DNA of 64,000 bases, from NCBI RefSeq assembly GCF_900039485.1, contig NZ_LN999833.1, positions 496,001-560,000 on the forward strand, written 5' to 3'. Source of the stretch: Candidatus Doolittlea endobia (lineage in GTDB: Bacteria; Pseudomonadota; Gammaproteobacteria; Enterobacterales; Enterobacteriaceae). Position 1 is the stretch's first letter. The number at the start of each line of letters is the position of its first letter. The position numbers were made by a program, and so were the translations under genes. A model generated the notes under the pieces. It saw only the letters and a program-made list of their open reading frames with translations. It did no database searches and was not told the origin of the DNA. Below are positions 11,388 through 21,258 of the stretch, piece after piece.

Positions 11388-11470
11388 ACCCGGGTGGTGG
11401 AATCGGTAGACACAAGGGATTTAAAATCCCTCGGCCTTTGGCTGTACGAGTTCAAATCTCGTTCCGGGTA
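11388..11470 (+). tRNA. leuZ: tRNA-Leu (TAA), CCA not encoded
   Basis: Acceptor ACCCGGG pairs with TCCGGGT; anticodon stem GGGAT/ATCCC around TTTAAA gives TAA; long variable arm with GGCC/GGCT stem and a 5-bp T stem ACGAG/CTCGT. Very close to E. coli leuZ. After the discriminator A (11470) the genome reads TTA instead of CCA, so the mature 3' end must be added by tRNA nucleotidyltransferase. The rest of the cloverleaf is sound, so this looks functional. Confidence 0.95.
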
Positions 11471-11574
11471 TTAATGCAAAAAAATTAATAAAGTAATAAG
11501 CCGTCTTATTGATTGTTTTTACTATTCAACAAAGGCTCGATTTTTCTAACAGAAATCAAGCATTTTGACATTGT

Positions 11575-11722
11575 AAGCTTAATACTACATTTACGAGCTG
11601 TATTTAAAAAACGTTCTTGCTTTATTTTCGCTATTGAGATGTCTTTTAATAATGACTCTGGATGCAAGTATATGGCACGAATATTGGAAATTAGACTCGC
11701 TATACTATGTTATTTATATTAA
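11575..11722 (+). mobile_element. IS1-family InsA relic
   Basis: Plus-strand frame gives 'IEMSFNNDSGCKYMARILE' then 'IRLAILCYLY', aligning with the helix-turn-helix part of IS1 InsA (DMAMNGVGCRATARIMGVG, LNTILRHLK). Opposite orientation to most other copies. Preceded by 'RAVFKKRSCFIFA', also present in altered form in the relic at 41.6 kb. The rest of 11471-11974 shows nothing recognisable. Confidence 0.6.
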
Positions 11723-11974
11723 AGCAGGATTTTGCTTACAACCGCATTAGTAAACGAGTTTTTATGTTTTAAAGCAATAAATGCATAAATGCTATAAAAT
11801 TATTAATACTTAAAACAGCATATTTTTATGACACCAATATCAAATATTTTATTCGTAAGATTATTCGAAACAAAACGATACACGATAAGATCAATGGCAC
11901 ATAATCATGCATCCTTCATGTTAAAATAATATTGCCAGAGCTAGGTGCACTCCACACTAGCGCGTCGTAGCAAC

Positions 11975-12769
11975 TTAAACGGCTATCGGCGCTTTGATCA
12001 CTGGATATGGATTATATCCTATAAGCTCAAAATCTTCGAAACGGTAATTGAACAATGTCTTTGGATAGCGCTTAATCTGCAGTTTCGGCAACGACAACGG
12101 ATTACGTGTTAGTTGCAAGTCCGCCTGTTGCAAATGATTACTGTAAAGATGAGTATCACCGCCCGTCCAGACGAAATCGCCGACTTGCAAATTACACTGC
12201 TGCGCCAGCATATGTACTAGCAAGGCATAGCTGGCTATATTAAACGGCAGTCCGAGAAAAATATCGCACGAACGCTGATAAACTTGACATGACAAAGTGC
12301 TATCGGCAACATAAAATTGGAACAATGTATGACACGGGGGTAAGGCCATCTTGTCCAGTTCGCCGACGTTCCAAGCAGAAACTATGATGCGACGAGAATC
12401 CGGGTCTTGCTTAATTTGACGAACCACTTCTTCTAACTGATCTATTTGGCGGCCGTCGCAAGTGCTCCAAGCGCGCCACTGGCGTCCATATACCGGCCCT
12501 AAGTCGCCGTTGTCATCTGCCCATTTATCCCAAATGGAAACGTTATTCTTCTGCAAATAAGCAATATTAGTGTCGCCATTAAGAAACCACAGTAACTCAT
12601 GGATGATTAGCCGCAAATGACAGCGTTTTGTAGTCACCAATGGAAATCCCTGGCGTAAATTAAAGCGCATCTGATGGCCAAATATTGATAGGGTCCAAGT
12701 ACCAGTACGGTTTGCTTTTGGCGTACCTTGTATACGCACTTTACGCATTAAATCTAAATACTGTTGCAT
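11975..12769 (-). CDS. thyA: Thymidylate synthase
   Basis: Converts dUMP to dTMP using methylene-tetrahydrofolate. 264 residues as in E. coli. Catalytic Cys146 sits in '[14 protein letters not shown]'; other family blocks are '[12 protein letters not shown]', '[12 protein letters not shown]', '[11 protein letters not shown]', '[13 protein letters not shown]' and '[14 protein letters not shown]'. Located 6 bases behind lgt, the lgt-thyA pair of E. coli. Feeds Tmk, which is also encoded in this window. Its E. coli upstream partners rppH-ptsP are 30 kb away. Confidence 0.98.
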   Translation of the reverse strand: MQQYLDLMRKVRIQGTPKANRTGTWTLSIFGHQMRFNLRQGFPLVTTKRCHLRLIIHELLWFLNGDTNIAYLQKNNVSIWDKWADDNGDLGPVYGRQWRAWSTCDGRQIDQLEEVVRQIKQDPDSRRIIVSAWNVGELDKMALPPCHTLFQFYVADSTLSCQVYQRSCDIFLGLPFNIASYALLVHMLAQQCNLQVGDFVWTGGDTHLYSNHLQQADLQLTRNPLSLPKLQIKRYPKTLFNYRFEDFELIGYNPYPVIKAPIAV

Positions 12770-12775
12770 AATATC

Positions 12776-13642
12776 TCAAAGAGGCTGTCGCTGGGAGCGA
12801 CAGCGGTAAGCCCAGATCATGATAATTATACCGGCCAGAATCATCGGTAGCGACAGAATCTGCCCCATGCTAATGATGTCGCTAAATAAACCTAATTGAG
12901 CATCTGGCTGGCGGAAAAACTCAACGAAAACGCGAAATGCGCCGTAGCAAATCAGAAACAAACCGGAGACGCTGCCAATAGGTCTCGGCTTACGGATAAA
13001 CAGATTAAGAATAATAAATAGCACTATTCCTTCAAGGAACAACTCGTAGAGCTGAGATGGGTGACGGGGTAACATTCCGTAGCGCTCAAATAGCACTTGC
13101 CACTTCTGATTACTCGTCAGCAGTGCTATATCCTCTTTCATGGAGCCTGGAAATAGCATCGCCCATGGCACTGTGGTCACCCGCCCCCACAGTTCGCCGT
13201 TAATAAAATTACCTAAACGACCCGCTCCTAATCCGAATGGCACCATTGGCGAAACAAAATCAGCTACTTGGAAAAAATGACGGCGAGTACGGTAAGAGAA
13301 CCACAGCATTATCACTATCACACCAATCAGACCACCGTGGAATGACATACCACCGTTCCAGACTCGAAATAGATAAAAGGGATTATCGAGAAATAGAGAT
13401 AGGTTATAAAACAAGACATACCCGATACGTCCACCGAAAAAAACTCCCCAAAAACTGGCATAAAGGAGGCTTTCGACTTCTTGCTTAGTCCAGCCACTAC
13501 CGGGATGATTTGTACGCCGTACTGCCATCCACATGGCAAATATAAAGCCCACCAGATACATCAGACCGTATAAGTTCAAGGAAACCAGGCCAAAAGAAAA
13601 GAGCACTGGATTAAATTTGGGGCAGGCCAGATAATGGATCAT
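12776..13642 (-). CDS. lgt: Prolipoprotein diacylglyceryl transferase
   Basis: Inner-membrane enzyme that attaches diacylglycerol from phosphatidylglycerol to the lipobox cysteine of prolipoproteins. 288 residues (E. coli 291) with seven hydrophobic segments. The Lgt signature is intact: His102 in '[11 protein letters not shown]' and Arg142 in '[16 protein letters not shown]', equivalents of E. coli His103 and Arg143; '[12 protein letters not shown]' carries the third key arginine. The ATG is the first of two possible, with a poor ribosome site. Substrates in the window are Lpp and LptM. Confidence 0.97.
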   Translation of the reverse strand: MIHYLACPKFNPVLFSFGLVSLNLYGLMYLVGFIFAMWMAVRRTNHPGSGWTKQEVESLLYASFWGVFFGGRIGYVLFYNLSLFLDNPFYLFRVWNGGMSFHGGLIGVIVIMLWFSYRTRRHFFQVADFVSPMVPFGLGAGRLGNFINGELWGRVTTVPWAMLFPGSMKEDIALLTSNQKWQVLFERYGMLPRHPSQLYELFLEGIVLFIILNLFIRKPRPIGSVSGLFLICYGAFRVFVEFFRQPDAQLGLFSDIISMGQILSLPMILAGIIIMIWAYRCRSQRQPL

Positions 13643-14149
13643 TATACATTATCGCTACATCATTGTTTTTGTTGTTGGCTGTCAGATACGGAGGCGACCG
13701 CTGTGTATTTCGCAGACACTTGCTTAGTGAAACGTAAGGTAGCTTATCACATTGTATCAGCCTGATGTCAAGAGTCAGGATATCTAAATAAGCGTCGGCA
13801 GATGTAACATGCTTTGCTCAACGTTCGCGCAGAAGTGGGTAGATTCAACCATATGCGACAATACTATTTATATGTTAGCAACCTACTCCGCTAAGCCATG
13901 TGCCTCACTCATCGTTACATTGTGCAATAAGGAATTGTGGTACGGTATAAGTCTGATGCTGACCATCTAATTCTCGATACACTATTCATATGCCAATTGT
14001 TTCAGATTATCTTACGCCGGACGTGCAAGCATATGTTTCTGATACTTCTGCAGAAAATCACAGCGTTGATGATATCAACGCGCAACATTGTCCATCAGTT
14101 TATCTTACGTTACAATTCAATAATCATTAAATTATAATGCAGTCGCTGT

Positions 14150-14585
14150 CATTCAAGTAAAACAGCAGCATCTGGCGATGGTAAACAAGTTGTCGGCGCG
14201 TTTCCATAAGTAATTATTGCTTAAAGCACGCAATACAACGTTCAAGCATCAGCTTCGCCACACTATTTAGGCCGAGTTGTCGTCAAGTTCAATGTATAAA
14301 TTGCGCTCGATAGCGTGCTGCTTCTTGTTCAGGTCGTAACGCCAGCTGTAAAACCAAATGCACACGTACTTTCCGTATGCAACGCGGGTAATTTAGTCTG
14401 CACTTCTCATCAAACCTTGTGCATTAATAACCACATCATAGCGCTCACATTTTAGCTGGCATTTGAAGTCATAGCGTTCTTAGTGTGTTGCCGGATCGGC
14501 CTAGTTTTTCACTAAAAGCAGAATCGTTATCGGATCATCTGCACTGTCAGATGTTAGGTAGGGATTTGAGCAAGATTCTCTTCGA
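14150..14585 (-). pseudogene. waaC: Relic of LPS heptosyltransferase I (WaaC)
   Basis: On the minus strand three segments in order match E. coli WaaC: 'LAQIPT' (FAQIPSWH), then 'RYDVVINAQGLMRSAD' (RYDAVIDAQGLVKSAA) and 'WRYDLNKKQHAIERN' (FYNRKHHIAKQQHAVERT), followed by 'SNNYLWKRADNLFTIARC' in the region of AQHFLTNLPTDAGEY. Frames change and stops interrupt, and the C-terminal half is not recognisable. Lies directly behind the waaF relic on the same strand, as in the E. coli hldD-waaF-waaC operon. Adds the first heptose to Kdo2-lipid A when functional. Confidence 0.8.
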
Positions 14586-14654
14586 GAACCTAGTTAAAAC
14601 GGATTCTTGCATTGTACATGTCACACCGATCAGCTCGAACACAATACTTCACTA

Positions 14655-15060
14655 ATTGAAATATTGGGAAGCTAATAATAGCTATAGTTACATACGAGAA
14701 GTTAAATCGCGATCAGGCTCTGATGAATAGCCTTGTTCGTCGTTACATTTATGAATTTTTGGTAATCACTTATTACATAAATCACCCGCGCTTGATGGGA
14801 AAGCGCTGGGCAAGACCCAAGACTACTCAGTCCGTGTAGCGGACAAGAGAACGATCTAGCGTGTTGGCACGTGCATTAGTTTAGAACCGTTATTAGTGAA
14901 GTCTGTCCGGCAGATTATAACAATGGCTACGTGCGCACCTTCGGTCCGGTGACAACAGCTTTACAGACAACTTGATCTTTAGCGGAGCCGAACAATGTTA
15001 TTCGATACCCTAGGTGGATAAACTCTCCGACCAATGCCGAAGTTGAAAATCTCGTATTTT
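14655..15060 (-). pseudogene. waaF: Relic of LPS heptosyltransferase II (WaaF)
   Basis: Minus-strand reading yields 'EFIHLGYRITLFGSAKDQ' (E. coli LIDEGYQVVLFGSAKDHE), later 'LSHQARVIYVISDYQKF' (LSHKARVIRLITGYHKV) and 'IHQSLIAI' (YHQSLIDI), in correct order with frameshifts, stops and deletions between. The N-terminal half cannot be traced beyond about 15.1 kb. WaaF adds the second heptose of the LPS inner core. With waaC also dead the cell should carry heptose-less LPS. Confidence 0.85.
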
Positions 15061-16194
15061 CCATAACTATAGATTTACTGCTGTAACGTTGTTACATGTT
15101 TTCTTCCAGAAACAATTACTGATTTTTCCCGGCGTTAATTTGGTTGTTCAGGTGAAAGCTGCCCTAAAATGTGCCGTTCTGTCGCTGTAAATTTCCGCGG
15201 AGTTATTATCAATCATATAATTGCCGTTCTACTCAGTCGTGCAAGAACAGGCGCTTCATGAAATACAACATCAATATCGCTGAAATCAGCGCTGTTGACA
15301 ATGCTAGAGGTAAAATTTTCTTTATCTATATAACCAAAGATATTCATTTACATATCTAGTGTCATTTTTAATACATCTACCATAAAAATATCGTTACTAC
15401 CGATAAGACTTACACCGGTACCCTTAAGATTCAAGGTTGCCGGCACAACATCGACCTTTGATAATTTTCATCTGACTGTAAACGAGATAATGCCGCGACA
15501 TTATCACAAAATCAAAATAATAAAAGAGTATATTTAAATTACGATTACAATTCGCCAAGAACCCATATTAGCATGATAAGTGATTTCAAAAATCTAGGGG
15601 GCCGTTGTCACGCGTAAACAAGCATTGGTTGTTCTTATTAATTGGAAACAAATGAAACAAGGTAGCCGTACATTTTATAAAATATCAGCGCAAGCTATAA
15701 GGTTTGCGAATTATTTAAAATGGTCACTGATGGAAAGAAGTCATTACTTCTTTAGTAGAACAAATAAAGAGAATAGTGCTGAATAACAGAATATTTATTT
15801 AGTATTTTGAATCCCGTCGATTTTACTTTGATTAAGTCAAAGTGTAAGCATCGATTATTAAAAATCTTACTTTCAAATCAGATATGAAAAGATTGAGATT
15901 GATGCATACAGAAGAGTATGCCACTTAGAAATTTTTTAACATTTAATACAGTGGCTTGTAGAGTTCTACAGACTTGCCAAAGGAGTCAACTGCAAACCAA
16001 AATATGGTATGCACATGCAACTCCACCAGGAAAACAGTAACTTAGAATTACTGAGTTTTTGGTTTTTTAAAAGGCATATGATCAAATCAATGTGATCTCA
16101 CCTCATTGTAGTGGAGCTAGAGGAGTGCGATGTAATTATCCTTTGATATAAGGAGTGCAACTCTACATATATAGGCTGTATTTATAAAATATTA
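15061..16194. other. Noncoding, AT-rich, mostly unassignable
   Basis: The 5' part of waaF and an E. coli-like hldD would lie here on the minus strand; no convincing remains of hldD are readable. From about 15400 on the sequence is strongly AT-rich with no open frame of note. The same is true of 13643-14149, which would have held the C-terminal part of waaC. Confidence 0.4.
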
Positions 16195-16405
16195 CAATGT
16201 CGCTTTAGCAATAAATAGTTTTTGATGCATAACAACGCAAGTTGTTGATAGTAACTGCTATGATGTACTTAAAAAGGACAATTGTTATTGTCTATTTGAT
16301 GTTGATAATCACATATCAGTACTTAGTATTGAAGTTAATTTCTAGCACTATTCATTACAATGACGATTATCTAATGTATGTCTAGTTGAGCACCTTGATA
16401 GCATA
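16195..16405 (-). mobile_element. IS1-family InsA relic
   Basis: Minus-strand reading from 16402 gives 'YQGAQLDIH' followed by 'IIVIVMNSARN', resembling the InsA stretch ahead of the helix-turn-helix in IS1 relatives (GAQPGTxxKIIDMAMN). The marker GTTGAGCACCTTGATAGC is shared with the relic near 31.6 kb (GTTGAGCACCGCGATAGAG). Several stops and no ends. Confidence 0.5.
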
Positions 16406-16516
16406 AAATAAAAATTGAGCTTTTGATGTCGCACATGAACATTACAGAAAACTTCATTAGTTTTAATACAAATGCAAAAAGATAACATCCGAAGGATAAA
16501 TTCAATAAATATTACT

Positions 16517-16858
16517 TTATAATCTGGATCGATAACTATATTTTACCGCAGTTTCTTTAATAAGTGGCCGCAGTTCACCACATTTATGCATTTCGATAAT
16601 GATATCGCATCCTCCGATGAGCGTGCCATCTACCCACAATTGTGGGAAGGTCGGCCAGTTGGCGAATTTCGGAAGTTCCTCGCGGATATCCAAATGTGTC
16701 AGCACATTCACATAGGTGTAGTGTTCGCTACAGGCAGACAACGCCTGTACTGCCTGAGCTGAAAAACCGCATCCAGGTAATTTTGGCGAACCCTTCATGT
16801 ATAGAAGAACTGGATTATCGGCAATCTGTTGCTGAATTTTTTCGATAGTCGTAGTCAT
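16517..16858 (-). CDS. grxD: Monothiol glutaredoxin, Fe-S carrier
   Basis: CGFS-type glutaredoxin that carries 2Fe-2S clusters and works with the SUF/A-type proteins. 113 residues (E. coli 115) with the active motif at residues 30-33 in 'LPGCGFSAQAVQAL' and 'FANWPTFPQLWVDGTLIGG', which holds the cis-proline and glutathione-binding residues. AGGAAAC precedes the ATG. Fits with retention of the entire suf operon. E. coli neighbours rnt and lhr are not seen. Confidence 0.96.
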   Translation of the reverse strand: MTTTIEKIQQQIADNPVLLYMKGSPKLPGCGFSAQAVQALSACSEHYTYVNVLTHLDIREELPKFANWPTFPQLWVDGTLIGGCDIIIEMHKCGELRPLIKETAVKYSYRSRL

Positions 16859-17645
16859 TGTTTCGTTTCCTAAAGACCGTGATAATTTTTAGCGTGTACC
16901 TAAGCATTGTCGTCACAAGACGATAACATCATTATTAGCTTAAAGATAAAGTTGATTCAAACAAATAGAACAGCACAACCATGTTTTTTATAAAAGATTA
17001 CTATAAAATATAAAATGATGATATTTCTTTACAAGAGGATATTTTGTGAGCACATGTACTGACATGACTTTTCTGATCGCTGTTGGCAAAGAACAAATCC
17101 TGGTTTCTTATAGCTGTTAGAAAGATAAATATGTATCAACATCAGTTTTGAAAGTTTTACCTACGAAATCGATATAACATACTTGATGATTCTGGTATTA
17201 AAGGTGTCAGGATACTTATTGCCCAACTAAGGCAGTCGTGACTAAAAGTAAATAATTTCGTGAGAAAGACGCTTGACGTTATGTTAAATATAACACAGCC
17301 AGTGAGCTTTGTCCTTCTTACGTACGCAAGATCATTTTTCGTTTATTTTCAGTAGATACTGATTAAAGTATGAGATTCGATACTATCGACAACTTGCTTC
17401 AACGTAATTTATAACGAATATCCAAGACTTGTGCAATGTATTGTCATATCGACTACAATCTGGTGTCTATTTAGTAGAGCGTCTCTCCGAGATAACCTTT
17501 AATAGCAATTGAGCTCATGATACCAAATAACTATTATATGGACTGCATCGGCTGAGAGCAGATAACATTAATCTTTAATCTTTGCTGCATGCATCTCAAA
17601 ACAAAAGATAGAAAATTAATAAATCTAAATAAGGTAGTAAAGATT
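16859..17645. other. Noncoding spacer between grxD and tsaD
   Basis: About 790 bases with no gene I can support. It must hold the divergent promoters of grxD and tsaD. An open stretch in frame with tsaD extends 19 codons upstream of its start but has no family similarity. No rpsU, the divergent neighbour of tsaD in E. coli, is visible. Confidence 0.5.
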
Positions 17646-18668
17646 ATGCGTGTCTTAGGCATTGAGACGTCATGCGATGAAACCGGCGTGGCAATTTATG
17701 ATCGACAACAAGGTTTATTGTCTAATCAACTTTATAGCCAAGTAAAACTTCACGCCGATTATGGTGGCGTAGTGCCAGAGCTGGCGTCCCGTGATCATGT
17801 CCGTAAAACCGTGCCGCTTATTCAAGAAGCTCTAGCTGAAGCGGGCCTGCAGGCGTCGGATATTCATGGGATAGCCTATACTGCCGGTCCCGGACTGGTA
17901 GGCGCATTAATGGTTGGGGCTACTATCGGTCGTGCGTTAGCCTATGCCTGGGGCATACCAGCTATTGGTGTTCACCATATGGAGGGACATTTGCTAGCAC
18001 CGATGTTAGAAGCAAATCCACCAGCATTCCCGTTCGTGGCACTGTTAGTCTCTGGTAGTCATACTCAGCTTATTGCTGTGACAGGTATTGGTGAATATCA
18101 ATTGTTGGGGGAGTCTGTCGATGATGCTGCCGGAGAAGCTTTTGATAAAACAGCCAAGCTGCTTGGACTCAGCTATCCTGGTGGCCCGATGCTTGAACGT
18201 CTAGCACAGCAAGGCGTGCCGGGACGTTATAAATTTCCACGACCGATGACCGACTGTCCTGGACTGGAGTTCAGCTTTTCTGGATTGAAAACCTCTGTTG
18301 CTAACACAGTCGTGTACACCGATGCTAATAATTACCAGACGCGCGCTGACGTGGCGAGGGCATTTGAGGAAGCGGTTGTAGAAACGCTCATGATAAAATG
18401 CCGGCGGGCGCTCGATCTAACCGGATTCCAGAGGTTGGTGATGGCCGGAGGCGTGAGCGCCAATCAATTGCTACGTACGAGTATGGACGAAATGATCCGC
18501 CAACGTGGCGGAGAAGCATTTTACGCCCGTCCTGAGTTTTGTACAGATAACGGTGCGATGACCGCTTATGTTGGCATGGTGCGGCTACAGGTTGGGACTC
18601 AGGCGAGTTTGGCGGTGACAGTACGGCCGCGTTGGCCGCTGGAGGAATTGCTAGCTCTGGACGCTTAA
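17646..18668 (+). CDS. tsaD: tRNA threonylcarbamoyladenosine synthase subunit TsaD
   Basis: Transfers threonylcarbamoyl from its AMP adduct to A37 of ANN-decoding tRNAs together with TsaB and TsaE. 340 residues (E. coli 337). The metal-binding histidines are His111 and His115 in '[13 protein letters not shown]'; ATP-binding blocks '[10 protein letters not shown]', '[14 protein letters not shown]' and '[12 protein letters not shown]' are intact. The open frame reaches 19 codons farther upstream, but the ATG at 17646 begins the conserved '[14 protein letters not shown]' and is preferred. A hairpin at 18727-18743 (CTTCCC/GGGAAG) downstream may be a weak terminator. Confidence 0.97.
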   Translation: MRVLGIETSCDETGVAIYDRQQGLLSNQLYSQVKLHADYGGVVPELASRDHVRKTVPLIQEALAEAGLQASDIHGIAYTAGPGLVGALMVGATIGRALAYAWGIPAIGVHHMEGHLLAPMLEANPPAFPFVALLVSGSHTQLIAVTGIGEYQLLGESVDDAAGEAFDKTAKLLGLSYPGGPMLERLAQQGVPGRYKFPRPMTDCPGLEFSFSGLKTSVANTVVYTDANNYQTRADVARAFEEAVVETLMIKCRRALDLTGFQRLVMAGGVSANQLLRTSMDEMIRQRGGEAFYARPEFCTDNGAMTAYVGMVRLQVGTQASLAVTVRPRWPLEELLALDA

Positions 18669-18841
18669 GTTAGTAATCACTTTCTTTGTCGACGTCGTGG
18701 TGGCACAAAATAACTAAATAAACCAGCTTCCCCAATTGGGAAGGTTAATTGCGGTTTGAAACACAAACGTAGGTAGGAATGAGCGATCAAAGCGATAACA
18801 AATAGACTTACTTCGGACGTACCTTATAGGTAAGTAGGCGG

Positions 18842-19249
18842 TTACAGCAAAAAATCCTCAAGTGTTTTGCCTTCTTCATCAATCGCTTTTTTAATTACAA
18901 TAGGGGTGCGGCCTTGACCAGTCCAAGTTTTAACGTCGCCGTTTTTATTGGTGTACTGATATTTCGCCGGACGAGCGGCACGTTTTTTTTTACTATCGGA
19001 TTTAGAAAAACTTGTCGACTGCAGCAACTCATTCGGGTTGATCCCATCGATAATTAACATTTCACGATATTGCTGTAATTTACGCATACGCTCCTCAATT
19101 TTAGCCCGAGCTTGATTATCTTCTTCACGACGTTCACCGACAATAACCTTTAGTTTTTCCAGCATGTCTTCAAGAATTTCTAAAGTGCATTCCTTGGATT
19201 GTGTGCGTAAAGTACGGATGTTATTAAGGATCTTGAGTGATTCGCTCAT
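18842..19249 (-). CDS. hns: Nucleoid-associated protein H-NS
   Basis: Binds AT-rich curved DNA and silences genes. 135 residues (E. coli 137). N-terminal dimerisation helices '[20 protein letters not shown]', then the linker with '[13 protein letters not shown]', and the DNA-binding loop 'TWTGQGRTP' whose Gln112-Gly113-Arg114 inserts in the minor groove. The sequence is nearer to H-NS than to StpA, but one cannot be strictly excluded. Keeping a global silencer is notable in a genome whose noncoding DNA is strongly AT-rich. Confidence 0.95.
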   Translation of the reverse strand: MSESLKILNNIRTLRTQSKECTLEILEDMLEKLKVIVGERREEDNQARAKIEERMRKLQQYREMLIIDGINPNELLQSTSFSKSDSKKKRAARPAKYQYTNKNGDVKTWTGQGRTPIVIKKAIDEEGKTLEDFLL

Positions 19250-19564
19250 CGATTAAATCTCAAACATTATAAAGAAAGTATTCTAGTAATAGTAGAGAGC
19301 TAGTTTCTTTTCTGCAATACCCAAATGATGATTCTTTATAAATATTTACAATAGTAAAATTATAAATATATTCTGTTTGTCAGGTAGATAAAATGATTTA
19401 TCAAACGTCTTTTTTATTGGCATTTTATGAACGCAGTTGTGATTCAATATTATTGATATTCTATATATTTATTTTTTAAAATACATATTTTAGAGGTTAA
19501 CATTATCTTTGCTCATCGCAGTCTTGACTCATACTTAATGATAATGGTGTGTTATATCATTTAA

Positions 19565-20035
19565 CAATTTTACCATGTATTGTTTTTTAATTTTAAAAAA
19601 CAAATAGTTTTACACAAACATTTAATGTCAGTACGTAAATTTAAACGATGTTGTTCTATCTTCTGAGTATATTTACTTACAACATAACTAGTAGAGTTCA
19701 ACAGGACTTTGTTAAATTTATTTAATAGTATTAATAATTTTATAGCATCTGTATATGTCTCGCTTCGACAGTGCTTGTTTGCTTGTGTGATCATTAGCAT
19801 AAGTAGTTAGCAAGAATCATCTATGCACATAAGATCATTGTTTATCTGTTTTACAGCGGATATTGAAAAGTTACTTTGTCATAATGTTTACATATACTAG
19901 AATAGTATTGAGGTTAATGTAATAATACTCAGCATCATTGCGTTCACAACCATTTATTACTACATTAAAAAGCAGTTTTTGTATATCCGGTTAAGTGCCT
20001 CGATAACGAACAGGAGTTATAACGTGTTATAAACA
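19565..20035 (-). mobile_element. IS1-family element relic (InsA and InsB)
   Basis: The longest recognisable sequence of its type beside the 35.5-kb copy. On the minus strand the InsB end reads 'VVSKYTQKIEQHRLNLRT' (E. coli IS1: ISKRYTQRIERHNLNLRQ); farther upstream 'YYYINLNTILVYVN' matches InsA (RIMGVGLNTILRHLK). One 76-codon frame is still open across the InsB end. Marker blocks GTACGTAAATTTAA, ACATAACTAGTA and TTAAGTGCCTCGATA recur in other copies. Confidence 0.75.
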
Positions 20036-20430
20036 CAACCTGCAGGTACAGCTTTACATCACACTTTACTACAATATAACATAGACTTACATAACTTATG
20101 CGTGGCCTGTTTATATAGTCCTATTGTACTTAATCAGTTATACAGTTGCTTTTTAAGATTAAAATCGACACATAATAAAATTATTTAATCATATCTATTA
20201 ATATATAGATGCTCGTTTCGCTTATTCCAGACCCGCATCGGTTCTAATATCAACGCGATTATCACCGGTAAGGTGATTCATATCACATGATAAAAGCGCT
20301 GGCAGACGTGAAATTTCAAAGACACGATACGCAGGAGCGTGTCTATTCAAAAACGCAAACGAGAGCGCTTGGGACAAAATACTGTCCTGTCAAAGTTTAT
20401 TATTTTTAGTGAGTCTAGTGAGACTGATGC
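20036..20430. other. Noncoding spacer before ybeY
   Basis: In E. coli phoH-like ybeZ and miaB precede ybeY. Nothing here can be matched to them with confidence; only the ybeY promoter is expected. Bases 20220-20390 are less AT-rich and may be eroded coding DNA. Confidence 0.4.
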
Positions 20431-20913
20431 ATGAGCAACGTTATACTTGACCTGCAGTTAGCCTGCGATAAAACACATGGTTTGCCTACAAAGATGGTTT
20501 TTTTGCGCTGGCTGCAAAGCGTACTACCGCTGTTTCTCGACTATTCGGAGATCACTATACGCCTTGTAGACGAAGCAGAGAGCCAGAAGTTTAATATGAT
20601 TTACCGCAAAAAAAATCGTCCCACCAATGTACTTTCCTTTCCTTTTCAAGCACCACCGGAAGTGGCACTGCCGTTTCTGGGTGATTTATTAATTTGTCGT
20701 CAGGTAGTGGAGCGTGAAGCACAGCAACAAGAGAAAACGCTAGAAGCCCACTGGGCACATATGGTTATTCACGGTGCGTTGCATTTGTTAGGACATGATC
20801 ATATCCATGATAAAACAGCCCTAAAAATGGAAACGCTAGAAATCGGGATAATGCAAAAGCTCGGTTACCAAAATCCATATCTTGCGGATAAAGAGGCGAA
20901 TTATACTATCTAA
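20431..20913 (+). CDS. ybeY: Endoribonuclease YbeY
   Basis: Metal-dependent RNase for 16S rRNA 3'-end maturation and 70S quality control. 160 residues (E. coli 155). Zinc motif H-x3-H-x5-H is seen as '[11 protein letters not shown]' with His114, His118 and His124. '[10 protein letters not shown]' and '[12 protein letters not shown]' are further family blocks. Start ATG at 20431 has GTGAG-type sequence upstream and matches the family N-terminus. A decayed corC and then lnt follow, the ybeY-corC-lnt order of E. coli. Confidence 0.96.
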   Translation: MSNVILDLQLACDKTHGLPTKMVFLRWLQSVLPLFLDYSEITIRLVDEAESQKFNMIYRKKNRPTNVLSFPFQAPPEVALPFLGDLLICRQVVEREAQQQEKTLEAHWAHMVIHGALHLLGHDHIHDKTALKMETLEIGIMQKLGYQNPYLADKEANYTI

Positions 20914-21023
20914 CGAAACCTAAAGCAGATGGCTATCTTTCATGTATTGTGCTTAAAAAATAATTTATGCTTTTCTTTAACTTATGCGACAGTCTTTAGA
21001 AAGTAAAACTGACTAAACGTTAT

Positions 21024-21190
21024 GAGCAACGATTCAGTTTTAAAAGGTCTTATACCTCATGCTAAATCAGCGAAGATAAGATCCATGAGAAAATTCTGCG
21101 CTTGGCGGGTCCGTAGTGCCGACGGAAAGCAAACGGTATGCTGAAAGCATTCTGTGCCAAACGTTGCTATAATGTGGCAAGTAGCCAATA
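21024..21190 (+). pseudogene. corC: Relic of CorC (YbeX) with large deletion
   Basis: ATGAGCAACGATTCA at 21022 matches the CorC start (MSDDNSHS). About 80 bases later another frame reads 'SVVPTESKRYAESIL', matching the middle of E. coli CorC (VVVPESKRVDRMLKEF). Everything between and after is gone. Position between ybeY and lnt is the E. coli position. CorC is a CBS-domain protein linked to Mg/Co efflux; corA is also dead in this window. Confidence 0.75.
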
Positions 21191-21258
21191 GTCAACGTAT
21201 GATTACGTTATAATATCTGAAAAATCACCGTATCTTATCATGGAAGATTTATCCCTCC

